64,000 bases of DNA from Fibrisoma limi BUZ 3 (GTDB lineage: Bacteria > Bacteroidota > Bacteroidia > Cytophagales > Spirosomataceae), in NCBI RefSeq assembly GCF_000296815.2, contig NZ_CAIT01000006.1, forward strand, positions 1,680,777 through 1,744,776. The letters run 5' to 3'. The position numbers were made by a program, and so were the translations under genes. Below are positions 7,967-16,800 of the stretch, piece after piece (the stretch's first letter is position 1; each line of letters begins with the position of its first letter). Below the pieces are notes generated by a model that did no database searches, was not told where the DNA came from, and worked only from the letters and a program-made list of their open reading frames with translations.

Positions 7967-8996
7967 CCACAGACGGTTTTGTGGGTATAAATCCTGGAAA
8001 AATCGGCAACTTGTTCACGATGCCTACCAACTGCTTCTCGACGGGCACCGCCGGGATACCGAGCAGATCGGCATACGTATCGCCGAGGAAGAAACGCATT
8101 TGGGCGGCTGCGAGGTTCCGCACCGACTCCGACCGCGATCCGGCCGAGTTCCTGGTCACTACCTCACTGACCGCGTTGAGCAGTGATTTTGTCAGGCCAA
8201 CCCCCGCTTCCGATGGGGCGAACTGCCGACGGGCGATGACCCGATCCAGGTGGAAAGCCTCACGAAGGTTTTGGGGCAGCAACTCCTCAACCACACCGTT
8301 CAGGTAACCGACTACGTTGATGTGGTGGAGGTATGCTTCTTCGTCGGCTTCGCTGGCGCCAGCCCCTAGCTTTCGCAAACCACGTATCACGATGTATGAA
8401 AACGCGCCGTTGGTTCCGACCATGTCCTCCTGGTTAATCGGATGCCCCCAGTCCATATTCCAGCGGCCACTATGCAGCGCAAACCACCGCGAAGCCGCAT
8501 GAATCAGCCGAATCTTTAGTGTGTATCGAATCGCATTCCCGCTTTGCCACTGCTTCGGATTGTTGACGGCGAACACCCATTCACCGGTTTCCTGCAAGCG
8601 CCGGGCCGTATCGTTTTTGATCCGCTCGGTCATCCACAGCACCCGGGCTCCATCGGCACCAAGGTAGCAGTACGGTAGTGAATACAGACCCAGCGTCAGA
8701 CCAATCGCCCCGGCCTGTTTCTGAAAGAATGCCATGCCACGCGCCATCTGCGCCGGATCAGCCCAGGCAGGCAATACGCCATAGTCTGCAAAGAACCGCT
8801 GCACTGACTCAGGCTGCGTACTGGCATCAAACGTACTGGTATCGGCCAGCCAGCGCATCAGTGTTGACAACGCGTCTTTCCCGCCTGCTTCCGTTACGGC
8901 CGCGATCACCGCATCGGCCGGTGGATCGCCCTGCCGACGGTATTGGTCCAGTAAAGAATCAGGAAAGGTACGAGTTGGTTTAACCGTAGTTTGCAT
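7956..8996 (-). CDS. MpaB/rubber-oxygenase (DUF2236) family protein
   Basis: A 346-residue, mainly helical protein of the oxygenase MpaB/latex-clearing protein family, haem b enzymes or putative enzymes (DUF2236). Evidence: the RLIHAASRW motif with His166 as candidate axial haem ligand, PINQEDMVGT (about 184-193), the preceding WGHPI, and the late MRFFLGDTYADLLGIP signature. There is no signal peptide, so it is cytoplasmic. The same core (RLMHATIRHF, PINQEDMVGT, VRFFIGDQYADML) recurs as one domain of the giant fusion gene at 59323-64000. The last residues (about PSVASA) are encoded by the palindromic spacer that separates this gene from mnmE. The physiological substrate is unknown. Confidence 0.85.
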   Translation of the reverse strand: MQTTVKPTRTFPDSLLDQYRRQGDPPADAVIAAVTEAGGKDALSTLMRWLADTSTFDASTQPESVQRFFADYGVLPAWADPAQMARGMAFFQKQAGAIGLTLGLYSLPYCYLGADGARVLWMTERIKNDTARRLQETGEWVFAVNNPKQWQSGNAIRYTLKIRLIHAASRWFALHSGRWNMDWGHPINQEDMVGTNGAFSYIVIRGLRKLGAGASEADEEAYLHHINVVGYLNGVVEELLPQNLREAFHLDRVIARRQFAPSEAGVGLTKSLLNAVSEVVTRNSAGSRSESVRNLAAAQMRFFLGDTYADLLGIPAVPVEKQLVGIVNKLPIFPGFIPTKPSVASA

Positions 8997-9041
8997 ACGA
9001 AAGCGGTCAGAGCGTTGGTTTCAGCTCTGTCTACACAACGG

Positions 9042-9070
9042 CGGGGGCAACCAATTGGTTTACCCCCGCT
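9042..9070 (-). terminator. Hairpin between the hydrolase and MpaB-type genes
   Basis: Inverted repeat GCGGGGG (9042-9048) with CCCCCGC (9064-9070), extended imperfectly inward by CAACC/GGTTT. It sits 56 bp downstream of the alpha/beta hydrolase stop on the minus strand and upstream of the MpaB-type gene, so it may end the hydrolase transcript. There is no long U-tract. Confidence 0.45.
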
Positions 9071-9125
9071 TCACTTCGTCAGGCTCACTTTTCAGAAATA
9101 CGCTCAGCGCTGAACGTGGACCGCC

Positions 9126-10124
9126 CTATCGCACAAACGCCAGCACCGCCCGGTTGAATTTATCCGTTTCGGTCACGAACGGTTCATGCCACGATTCGCT
9201 GAAATCGACGGTCGTCACCGGGGCATTGGTCAGTACCTGCCTGGTAGCGCGACCCACTTCCACCGGTACTACCCCGTCTTTACCCCCCCAGAACAACCCC
9301 ACCGGCACCCGCACCTGCTTCAACAGGGGCCCCTTTTCAAACAGCCGGCTTTCTACATCACCGTAATAACTATAGGCCTTTCCGTGGGTGAACTGCGCCA
9401 AGGCCGTGTTCGGCGATGCGAACGCATAATCCAGCACGAATTTTTTATCGCTGTACAACGACACCGGATTACCGCCCAGCTTATACATCCAGCGGTAGAT
9501 GCCCAGCCAGTCGATAGTCGCGGTATTTTCGGGGGTGACAGGATAGGCCAGCAGATACTGTTCCGCTTCAGCGTTGTTTTGTCGACCTGCTTCGCGCAGA
9601 GCCCACTCCCGTACGTTGAAGAGCCAGTTGAAATACGAGTACATGCCATTGATGGCTATCACGCCCGCTACCATCTGCTGGTAATTGTCGGTGGTCAGAA
9701 ACTGCCAGGCCAGCTCCACCCCAAAACTGTGGGCCAGCAGATAAATCTGCGCATTGGGATATTGCTGCTTCAGCAGCTTGACGACGTAAACCATGTCCTC
9801 GCCAAACTGAGCATACCGTAGTGTCTGCTCAGGCACCTTCCCCGTCGACGACCCGGCCACCCGCTGGTCCCAGTAAGCGACCATTGTTTCGGTTTCGAGG
9901 CCTTTAAGGTAGTAGCGATAACACATGGCGCAATCGCCGGGCCCGCCGTGAACAAACAGGATGATTTTATTCGACTGGGCGTTGCCACGCACCCAGATGG
10001 GCATGTTTGCTCCTTTGTGGCGTAGGACCAGATTGGTTTCTTCAACCGGCTGTACATCGCGGTCGCTGCACGCGACAACGGCCAGCAACCAGCAAAAGGT
10101 TAGTAGTCTGTATATCGGTTTCAT
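9126..10124 (-). CDS. Alpha/beta hydrolase lipoprotein, proline iminopeptidase-like
   Basis: 332 residues. The N-terminus is a lipoprotein signal (LLAVVACSD), so the enzyme is anchored outside the cytoplasm. The alpha/beta hydrolase core shows the oxyanion motif FVHGGPG, the nucleophile elbow LLAHSFGVEL (Ser133; the first position is Ala instead of Gly), an acid in LFWGGKDGVVP and a late His in SESWHEPF. The HGGPG motif and the YWDQRVAGSS segment are typical of the S33 proline iminopeptidase group. Its ATG overlaps the stop of the upstream gene (10121-10684) by 4 bp, so the two are co-transcribed and probably translationally coupled. The substrate is not determinable. Confidence 0.87.
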   Translation of the reverse strand: MKPIYRLLTFCWLLAVVACSDRDVQPVEETNLVLRHKGANMPIWVRGNAQSNKIILFVHGGPGDCAMCYRYYLKGLETETMVAYWDQRVAGSSTGKVPEQTLRYAQFGEDMVYVVKLLKQQYPNAQIYLLAHSFGVELAWQFLTTDNYQQMVAGVIAINGMYSYFNWLFNVREWALREAGRQNNAEAEQYLLAYPVTPENTATIDWLGIYRWMYKLGGNPVSLYSDKKFVLDYAFASPNTALAQFTHGKAYSYYGDVESRLFEKGPLLKQVRVPVGLFWGGKDGVVPVEVGRATRQVLTNAPVTTVDFSESWHEPFVTETDKFNRAVLAFVR

Positions 10125-10684
10125 GATTTTTTGAGAGGAAGGTTAATGCCCGCTTCAAGACTGAAGCGTAGTAAAGAGGAAGTGTTGTAGGGGCGCTGCT
10201 GCATCAGGTTCAGGCGGGTAAACCACATCAGCGGAACGGTACGTCGTACGGATAAATCCCTGCCTACCCCCACCGAAACGGTCGGCAAAAAGGCGTCCCC
10301 ACCGGCCATTGGAACCCGTCGGAATTCACCATTGTCGGCAACTTTGTAGGTTTTGGCGTCCAGAAAATAGCGAAAGTAAGCGGGAGCAATACCTACCTCG
10401 ACCATTCCTCCGCGCCGACCAATCCGGCGGTAAGCGAATTCAGGGGAGATAATCATTCCATAGTGGTTGGCAGGGTGCCGATAGAGGGCCAGTCCCGGCG
10501 CGAACAGAAAGGTTTTACAGGCCCGATTCCGTTGCTTAACGTAGCTGTGGAGGCTTCGTTCGTAGGCAGCTTTGAGGCCATAGTGAGTCACGGTTTCGCC
10601 GTAGTAACCCACCCTCAACGCCTGCCCGCCGGCCGTTGTCAGGCAAACGACAACCAGCGCGAGTGTAGAGAAGATTCGTTGCAT
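10121..10684 (-). CDS. Exported protein of unknown function, possibly a small beta-barrel
   Basis: 187 residues with a signal peptide (MQRIFSTLALVVVCLTTAGGQA). The mature chain has alternating hydrophobic and aromatic beta strands (YGMIISPEFAYRRIG, GMVEVGIAPAYFRYFL, FLPTVSVGVGRDLSV, SSLLRFSLEAGINLPL), as in small outer-membrane-barrel-like proteins of Bacteroidota. It lies first in a two-gene unit with the alpha/beta hydrolase lipoprotein (4-bp ATGA overlap). A TAGTTTTG -7 box sits 25 bp upstream of the start. No specific family recognised. Confidence 0.65.
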   Translation of the reverse strand: MQRIFSTLALVVVCLTTAGGQALRVGYYGETVTHYGLKAAYERSLHSYVKQRNRACKTFLFAPGLALYRHPANHYGMIISPEFAYRRIGRRGGMVEVGIAPAYFRYFLDAKTYKVADNGEFRRVPMAGGDAFLPTVSVGVGRDLSVRRTVPLMWFTRLNLMQQRPYNTSSLLRFSLEAGINLPLKKS

Positions 10685-10708
10685 GGTAGTAGATGTTGTT
10701 TACGGCGA

Positions 10709-10716
10709 CAAAACTA
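10709..10716 (-). promoter_or_regulatory. Candidate -7 element (TAGTTTTG)
   Basis: The minus strand reads TAGTTTTG, matching the Bacteroidota -7 consensus TAnnTTTG, 25 bp upstream of the 10684 start codon. No clear TTTG is found at the -33 distance, so this is a half match. Confidence 0.4.
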
Positions 10717-10807
10717 CCTGCAATCAACATAACCTACTATTTACTAATAAGTTATACTGACTGAATCAGGAAAAACAACGGATGAATCAGTAGAAATACA
10801 GGTTGAA

Positions 10808-11635
10808 TCAGAGACTATCTTCAAGCCATTTTTTGAAGTCAGGCGCTTTCTGCTGACTAACGATGATGTCCTTAGGCAACGTTGGCCGTAGTTCCACTTT
10901 TAACTTCCCGTACGTATCATTGAGGTATGAACTACACGCTTTTCGGTTGATGATAAACTGGCGATTGACCCGAAAAAATGCGTGTTCGGGCAGATCACGC
11001 GCCAGCTCATCGAGAGACGTATTCACTACGTATTTCCCACCCGAGAACGTGGTCAAAAAAATTGTAGCCTCGTCAATATAGATGTAAGCAACATCATCGA
11101 TAGACACCGGAACATTACGCAGCCCACTATTGACGATGAGCGTTTTCCGGAACGTAGGTTCTGGCGTTTGGCTGGCAGGTTCGGGGTGTGGCGGCACGGG
11201 AACCGTCGCTTTCCGGTACAGGTACAAGCCTACGTACACTAGATTGATCAGTACTATGACCAGGACACTAATCGGAAATTCGTAAACAGGATATGTAGAC
11301 TCGGCGATGGGCTGCTTCACTACGTAGTAGAAATACAGCATGGTCAGCAGTAACGAAACGACCACCGGCCCGATAACCCCCAACACCAACTGACCAAGAA
11401 TCCGTTTGGCGGGTTGCGCAAACCAATCGTACCGACCATCCAGCCAGACTGTTATCGTGCGAACAACCAGCCAGACCGCAGCCGTAATCAGCGACGCGCC
11501 TACGATGTCACGCAGGTAAAATGATTGATTCCAAAGGGCAAAGACACTTTCCTCCTGACCTATGTTCACGAAAAAGTAGCCGCTCAGCAAACTCCCGGCA
11601 ATGATCAGCCATCGGTCGCGGTAGATACCTGTCAT
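10808..11635 (-). CDS. LytTR-domain transcriptional regulator with membrane helices
   Basis: 275 residues. The first ~140 contain about four transmembrane helices (WLIIAGSLLSGYFFV, IVGASLITAAVWLVV, LGQLVLGVIGPVVVSLLLTMLYF, FPISVLVIVLINLVYVGLYL). Residues ~175-275 are a LytTR DNA-binding domain (VSIDDVAYIYIDEATIFLTT, TSLDELARDLPEHAFFRVNRQFIIN). It is thus a membrane-anchored LytTR regulator with no receiver domain, presumably sensing through its membrane part or a partner. It lies downstream of the PhnP-like gene on the same strand with a 49-bp gap. The target is unknown. Confidence 0.87.
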   Translation of the reverse strand: MTGIYRDRWLIIAGSLLSGYFFVNIGQEESVFALWNQSFYLRDIVGASLITAAVWLVVRTITVWLDGRYDWFAQPAKRILGQLVLGVIGPVVVSLLLTMLYFYYVVKQPIAESTYPVYEFPISVLVIVLINLVYVGLYLYRKATVPVPPHPEPASQTPEPTFRKTLIVNSGLRNVPVSIDDVAYIYIDEATIFLTTFSGGKYVVNTSLDELARDLPEHAFFRVNRQFIINRKACSSYLNDTYGKLKVELRPTLPKDIIVSQQKAPDFKKWLEDSL

Positions 11636-11684
11636 AGTACAATCGGATTAGACAATGACCTGCTCAATGTTCGCTACAATATAG

Positions 11685-12446
11685 CTATAGGCTGATTCGA
11701 AGTCCATCGTAGCCCAGCCGGATGTGCGGAGGCAGCGTGTGTTCAACCTCCCGGTGTAAACCCAGTTTATGACTGATATGCGTGAAATACGTCCGCTCCG
11801 GGGCTATACGCTCCGCCAGGGCTACGGCCTGATCGAGGGTAAAGTGTGAGATGTGAGGCTGCTGCTGAAGGGCATCCAGCACAAGCACCCTGGTGCCCCA
11901 TACTTTCTCCAGTTCTTCGTCGGAGATGTAATTCAGATCGGTGAGATACGTGAAGTCGCCAATGCGAAAGCCAAACACCGGCAGTTTGTGGTGTAATACC
12001 TCAATGGGAATGATGCGAACCCCCAGGATGTCAAACGGTTCGTTGGTGATCTCGTGCGTACGAACGCGCGGCACGCCCGGATATTTGCGTTCGGCGAAGA
12101 TGTAAGCAAACTCACGCTGCAACTGCTCCAGCACCGACGCGCGGGCGTAGATAGGGATTTCCTGACCGGACCGGAAATTATACGCCCGAATCTCGTCCAG
12201 GCCGGCCGTATGATCTTTGTGTTCGTGCGTATAGACCACAGCGTCAACCTGCTTCAGCCCTAAACGCAGCACCTGCTGACGAAAATCAGGCCCCGTATCA
12301 ATGATGAAGCTACGTCCGTCAATGGCAACGTGTACCGACGAACGTAGTCGTTTATCCCGAAAATCTACCGAACGGCAGACCTCACACTCGCAGCCAATCA
12401 ACGGCACGCCGGACGAGGTTCCGGTTCCCAGCAAAGAGATAAGCAT
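11685..12446 (-). CDS. MBL-fold metallo-hydrolase, PhnP-like
   Basis: 253 residues. It begins directly with the beta strand MLISLLGTGTSSGVP, followed by a Cys cluster (GCECEVC) as in PhnP-type phosphodiesterases that carry an extra zinc site. The metallo-beta-lactamase motif is THEHKDH with IIDTGPDFR before it, then YLTDLNYIS and a late THISHKLG. PhnP hydrolyses cyclic phosphodiesters in phosphonate breakdown. No other phn gene is nearby, so a broader phosphodiesterase role is more likely. The protein has no signal peptide. The upstream spacer is a polypurine/polypyrimidine hairpin. Confidence 0.88.
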   Translation of the reverse strand: MLISLLGTGTSSGVPLIGCECEVCRSVDFRDKRLRSSVHVAIDGRSFIIDTGPDFRQQVLRLGLKQVDAVVYTHEHKDHTAGLDEIRAYNFRSGQEIPIYARASVLEQLQREFAYIFAERKYPGVPRVRTHEITNEPFDILGVRIIPIEVLHHKLPVFGFRIGDFTYLTDLNYISDEELEKVWGTRVLVLDALQQQPHISHFTLDQAVALAERIAPERTYFTHISHKLGLHREVEHTLPPHIRLGYDGLRISL

Positions 12447-12450
12447 ACAA

Positions 12451-12537
12451 GGAGGAAGGGGAGTAAGGAGGAAAGGGCGAAGGGAACAAGAGCAGTCCCC
12501 CTTCTCCCTTTTCTTCCCTTCCTCCTCTCCTCCTTTA
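12451..12537. repeat. Polypurine/polypyrimidine self-complementary spacer
   Basis: The left arm 12451-12487 is almost pure purine (GGAGGAAGGG-type words). The right arm 12498-12537 is almost pure pyrimidine (CCTTCTCCC, TTCCTCCTCTCC). The arms are mutually complementary with a short mixed loop. The element fills the gap between the PhnP-like gene and the receiver gene. A second spacer of the same composition follows ksgA (40173-40267). Confidence 0.65.
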
Positions 12538-12542
12538 GTTTC

Positions 12543-12923
12543 TTATTTATCCGTCAGTTGGTTCACAACTTCGACAAGCCGGTCGAAGTTGAGGGGCTTC
12601 ACCAGCACGTCGTTGAAACCAGCCGTCTTGAATTCTTCTTCGGTGTAGTTTTTGGCATTACCGGTGATTGCAACGATAGGCACCGCAGCTTTTTGTTTAT
12701 CCGGTAGCGCCCGAACGCGCCGGACACACTCCATACCGTCCATCACCGGCATGTTGATGTCCAGCAGCAGAATGCTAAAATCTTCCTTGTCCAGAATCTG
12801 CATGACCTGTTCGCCATTCTTGACGGCGGTAATGTCATAATTCTGAAACTCAAGAATTTTACGGGCCAGGTTTTGAATAACGGAACTATCTTCGGCAATC
12901 AAAACACGCTTGGAAGCTGACAT
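12543..12923 (-). CDS. Single-domain response regulator (CheY-like receiver)
   Basis: 126 residues, one receiver domain and nothing else. The acidic pocket is E11-D12, the phosphoacceptor is Asp55 (LLLDINMPVMDG), the switch Thr is in VAITGNA and the conserved Lys is in LVKPL. It is cytoplasmic and would act by protein contact instead of DNA binding. The hybrid kinase at 13843-17583 is the nearest phosphodonor candidate, though not in an operon with it. The start is supported by a good promoter 54-83 bp upstream (12977-13006) and by the usual receiver N-terminus (KRVLIAEDS). Confidence 0.93.
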   Translation of the reverse strand: MSASKRVLIAEDSSVIQNLARKILEFQNYDITAVKNGEQVMQILDKEDFSILLLDINMPVMDGMECVRRVRALPDKQKAAVPIVAITGNAKNYTEEEFKTAGFNDVLVKPLNFDRLVEVVNQLTDK

Positions 12924-13334
12924 AAGACTGTACGATGTTTGCAGTTTGCTGTTTTAGAGCTTGGATTGAGACTGGTCAAAGATACGGGCAATGACCTAAC
13001 TTCAAACGGGAAACTCTCTTCGAGTGGTGAAATTAGCGATTAAAGTGAAAACCCAAAAAACTCTTCCGGGTAGCAGCTAACTTCCATTTTAGCCCATAAA
13101 ACGACCAAGAGCGGGTTTTTGTGTATTGGCACTCAGAATTTTACAAAGCTTTTTGATTTGGTAACACGCTTAATCAATTTTTTACGTAACTTTAAATCTC
13201 TTACGCCACTGATCTTCCTGAATTTTAGCTCTGCTTTAGACCGTTGACGCAGCCCCTCCTCCGTCGGCGGATTAACTTAATTGTTACCGGCACTTCCGAA
13301 TCGAGTACCCGTTCATAACTTTCCTTAATTAACC
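12924..13334. other. 411-bp AT-richer intergenic region between divergent genes
   Basis: It holds the promoter of the receiver gene (12977-13006, minus strand). Toward the WapI-like gene there is a weak -7-like TAACTTTC close to its ATG (13335), without a convincing -33. The middle (13060-13200) is AT-rich with no open frame I would defend and no obvious RNA fold. Confidence 0.5.
12977..13006 (-). promoter_or_regulatory. Bacteroidota-type promoter of the receiver gene
   Basis: On the minus strand TTTG (13003-13006) is followed after exactly 18 nt by TATCTTTG (12977-12984), which fits the Bacteroidota pattern TTTG...TAnnTTTG. It is the best promoter match in the window. The expected transcription start is a few bases downstream, giving a leader of about 45 nt. 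Confidence 0.75.
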
Positions 13335-13772
13335 ATGAAACTGACCGGACCCGAAGGCGTCTTCGAGCTGAATATACTCGACTACGAATACAGCGATTCT
13401 CCTTTTTTTCTGGACCGCAACTGGCTAATTGTCAGCCTGAGAACCCGCTACAACGGCCATGAATGCGTTCGCACGGCCCCTCTTTTGTCAACCTGGGAGA
13501 TTGAGCTGCTGCTGAAATGGATGCGCTCCGTTGCCAACGAACGGGAACTGTCGCCAAAGCTGACGTTTATAGAGCCAGGTTTGGGGTTCAACAACGTTTC
13601 CCACAAAGGCAATCAGTATACGCTACGCATCAAAATGAGCAACGAAGCGCAGCCAAACTGGCACGCTGACAGTAAGCCATTCTGGATGCCGGTAACTCCC
13701 GATCGTGCGGAACTTCAGCACGCAATCGGCGACCTGGAGAGTCAGTTCCGCCATTTTCCGGTACGGGACTAA
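13335..13772 (+). CDS. Small cytoplasmic protein resembling WapI-type immunity proteins
   Basis: 145 residues, no signal peptide or membrane helix. The arrangement 'GPEGVFELNILDYEY...DRNWLIVSLRTRYNGHE......LLSTWEIELLLKWM' followed by 'LTFIEPGLGFN', a Trp-rich strand and a final 'LESQFRHFPVRD' resembles, from memory, the family of WapI-like immunity proteins that neutralise polymorphic contact toxins. No toxin or Rhs/YD-repeat gene is present in the window, so it would be an orphan immunity gene, or a housekeeping relative of that family. A 16-bp hairpin follows the stop directly. Confidence 0.6.
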   Translation: MKLTGPEGVFELNILDYEYSDSPFFLDRNWLIVSLRTRYNGHECVRTAPLLSTWEIELLLKWMRSVANERELSPKLTFIEPGLGFNNVSHKGNQYTLRIKMSNEAQPNWHADSKPFWMPVTPDRAELQHAIGDLESQFRHFPVRD

Positions 13773-13773
13773 C

Positions 13774-13813
13774 CTGTTATTGCCAGGCTCTGAATGTAGC
13801 CTGGCAATAACAG
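13774..13813. terminator. Bidirectional terminator-like hairpin
   Basis: A perfect 16-bp stem (CTGTTATTGCCAGGCT at 13774-13789 with 13798-13813) and 8-nt loop, placed between the convergent WapI-like gene and the hybrid kinase gene and starting 2 bp after the former's stop. The position fits termination from both sides. Confidence 0.65.
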
Positions 13814-13842
13814 ATCGTTACGGACTGGTGGTCCGTGCCCCG

Positions 13843-16800
13843 CTATTTCTTCACGGCTGCGTACGTATCAAGAAATTCCGTGAACGCTTTATCCAACTGA
13901 TTCAATTCCTCGCCCAGCGTTCGTGAGTCGTTGACTTTGAGTTTTCCTTCCGCTTCACGGGCAATGAAAGCCACCCTCGATACCCCAATCGTTCCGGCAC
14001 TCCCCTTCAGCGTGTGCAGATGACTTTTAACAGTCGGAATGTCGCCGAGCGTAAAGGCATCTTTGGCTCCATTGACGAGTTCGGTCGCTTCGGTCACGAA
14101 CTCATCAAATACGCTGTCGACCAGTTCCTGACCTCCGATGTCGTGTAGCTGCCCCACAATTTCCTGATCGATAACCGGTAGGGCGGCTTCTTCGGCTACG
14201 CGCTTTTGTTTCCGGGCCAGTTCGGTACTCGCACGTTTCGACTGACCTGCATCGACCAGTTCCTTTACCTTCGCAATCAGGCTTTGCGCCCTGATGGGTT
14301 TGGCAATGTAATCGTCCAGCCCCTGGCTCAGGAACCGCTCCCGATCCTCACGCATGGAATAGGCCGTCATGGCAACAATGGGCGGTAATTGTTTAAACTG
14401 CTCGCGCAGGTGGCGGGTCGTTTCAACGCCGTCCATATCGGGCATCTGAATGTCCATGAAGATGACGTCGAAAGGCGTGGGGCGTGGGGTATCGGGCGTG
14501 GGGGTCACCGTGGTTACAGTCGCATCTGGCCCCTTGCCCCCTGCCCCATGCGCTACGCTGGCAATCGCTTCCGGCCCACTGGCGGCAGTCGTGACGATAC
14601 ACCCCGCTTTGCGCAGGATTTCGCTGGCAACTTTCCGGTTCACGGCGTTATCGTCGACCAGTAATACCTGGGGGTGATACTCGCTGAAGAAGTTGGCCAG
14701 CGTCACTTCGGCGGCTTCGGTCGTCTGCTGCGTCGGGCTGATGGCAGTTTCTTTCAATTCGATGATGAACCAGAACGTGCTGCCCTTGCCGACCTCCGAT
14801 TCGACGCCGACTTCGCCCTTCATCAGATGTGCCAGTTCTTTGGAGATGGCCAGCCCCAGCCCCGTACCGCCAAACGACTTCCGCGACGACGTATCGACCT
14901 GACTGAACGAGTTGAACAGCAGGTTGATGTTCTCGGGCGAAATACCGATACCCGTATCGCGTACCTCTATCCGAATCCGGTTAAACTTGCCACGCTTGCT
15001 CACCAGCGATACGTCTACATCCACCGAACCATTTTCGGTAAACTTGATGGCGTTGGACGTCAAATTTGACAGAATCTGAAGCAGTCGGGTCTGATCGGCG
15101 ATCACAAACGTCGGCAGTTCCTCGGCGAGTTGATACGTCAGCCGGTTGTTTTTGGAAGCGGCCTGCTGACCGAACAGCGCGATCAGCTTTTCAAAGATCT
15201 CTTTAAGGGCCACCGGTGCTTCGTGCAGCACCATCTTACCCGCTTCGATCTTCGAAAGATCAAGAATATCGTTCAGAATGTTCAGCAGCGTTTCCGACGA
15301 TCGTTTGATCGTCCGGACGTATTCGCGCTGTTCGTCATTGAGTTGCGTATCCGTGAGCAGATCGATCATACCGATCACCCCGTTCATCGGCGTACGGATT
15401 TCGTGGCTCATGTTGGCCAGGAACCGCTCTTTCACTTTCAGCGACCGTTCGGCTTCGTCCTTGGCTTTAACCAGTTCGGCGGCCTGCCGTTTCAACTCCG
15501 TAATGTCGCGGGCCAGGGCCGCCACCACCGAATACGTCCCCTGCTCGTCTTTCAGCAGCAGCATGTTGAACATAAACTGCCGCTCGGTGCCGTCTTTCCG
15601 GCGCATGGTCGCTTCGAAGTTGCGCAGGCTGCGGTTGCGCCCGAGTTTGATCATGGCCCGGTGGATTACGCTCTTGTCGAGGAAAAACTGCGTAACGTCC
15701 TGCCCCAGCACCTCCTCGGGCGTGTAGCCCATCCGCTTGAAGACCGACGGGCTAATCATCGTCAGACGGCCCTTCCGGTCCACCCGGGCGTAGATGTCCT
15801 GCAGGTTTTCAAAGATCCCCCGGAATTTCTCTTCACTCTGGCGCGTCGCAATTTCAGCGCGTTTGCGGTTGGTAATGTCGCGGGCAATACCCGACACTTC
15901 TTCAATAACACCGCCAGCCAGCAGAATCGGGTTCAGGTGAAACTCCAGCCAGGTTTCGCCTTTCCCGGTCTCGAAATACAGTTCGAAGTTCTGCGGTACG
16001 CCCCGAAACGCCTGCCGGTATTTTTCTTCCAGCAACCGGCGGTTCTCCTCGCCGATCATTCGCCAGCCAAGCTTGGGCGTACTGACGTGCAGGGTCGGCA
16101 CTTCGCCCAACTGACTTTCGATCAAGCGGGTATAGTTCCGGTTAAACGAGGTGAGCTGGAGCGCCTTATTGACCGACCAGATCAGGTACGTACTGCTGTC
16201 GAAGATCGCATTGAGCCGGGCGTTCTGCTTGTCGAGGGCCACCTCCGACTGCTTGCGGGCGATAGCCAGCGCCACCTGCCCCGAAATGAATTCGAGCAGT
16301 TCGAGATCCCGTGGGCCGTAGGTCAGCGCGTTATCGTACGATTTAACGCCGATGATGCCCGTAATTTCGTCGCCGATCCGTAGCGGAGCCGTCAGCATCA
16401 CCTTGGGCTGTAGTTGTCCGTAGAGGTCGATTGTATGCTGTTCGGCCATCTGCCGGATGTCCTTCTCGTACAGAAACAGCGGTTTGTTGGCCCGGATGGT
16501 GTATTCGGTCAGGCCGTTCCCAAGCTTCCGCTTCGTGAACCGCATATTACCGCCAAAATATTCATCGACGTAGTATGGGAAGTACAGGTACGTTTTGCTC
16601 TGGTCGTAGAGCGCAATGAAGAAATTTCGAGCGTCGATGATGTTGCCCAGTTCCTCGTGAATCTTGTGGTAAAACTCGTCGAGGTTGGGCGTATTGATCA
16701 TCCAGTTCGCAATGCTGTAATACAGCTTCTGCGATTTTTCGGCCCGGATCTTGGCGGTTGTGTCGTGCAGGATGCAGCGGAAGGCCGTGGGGCGCCCCCG

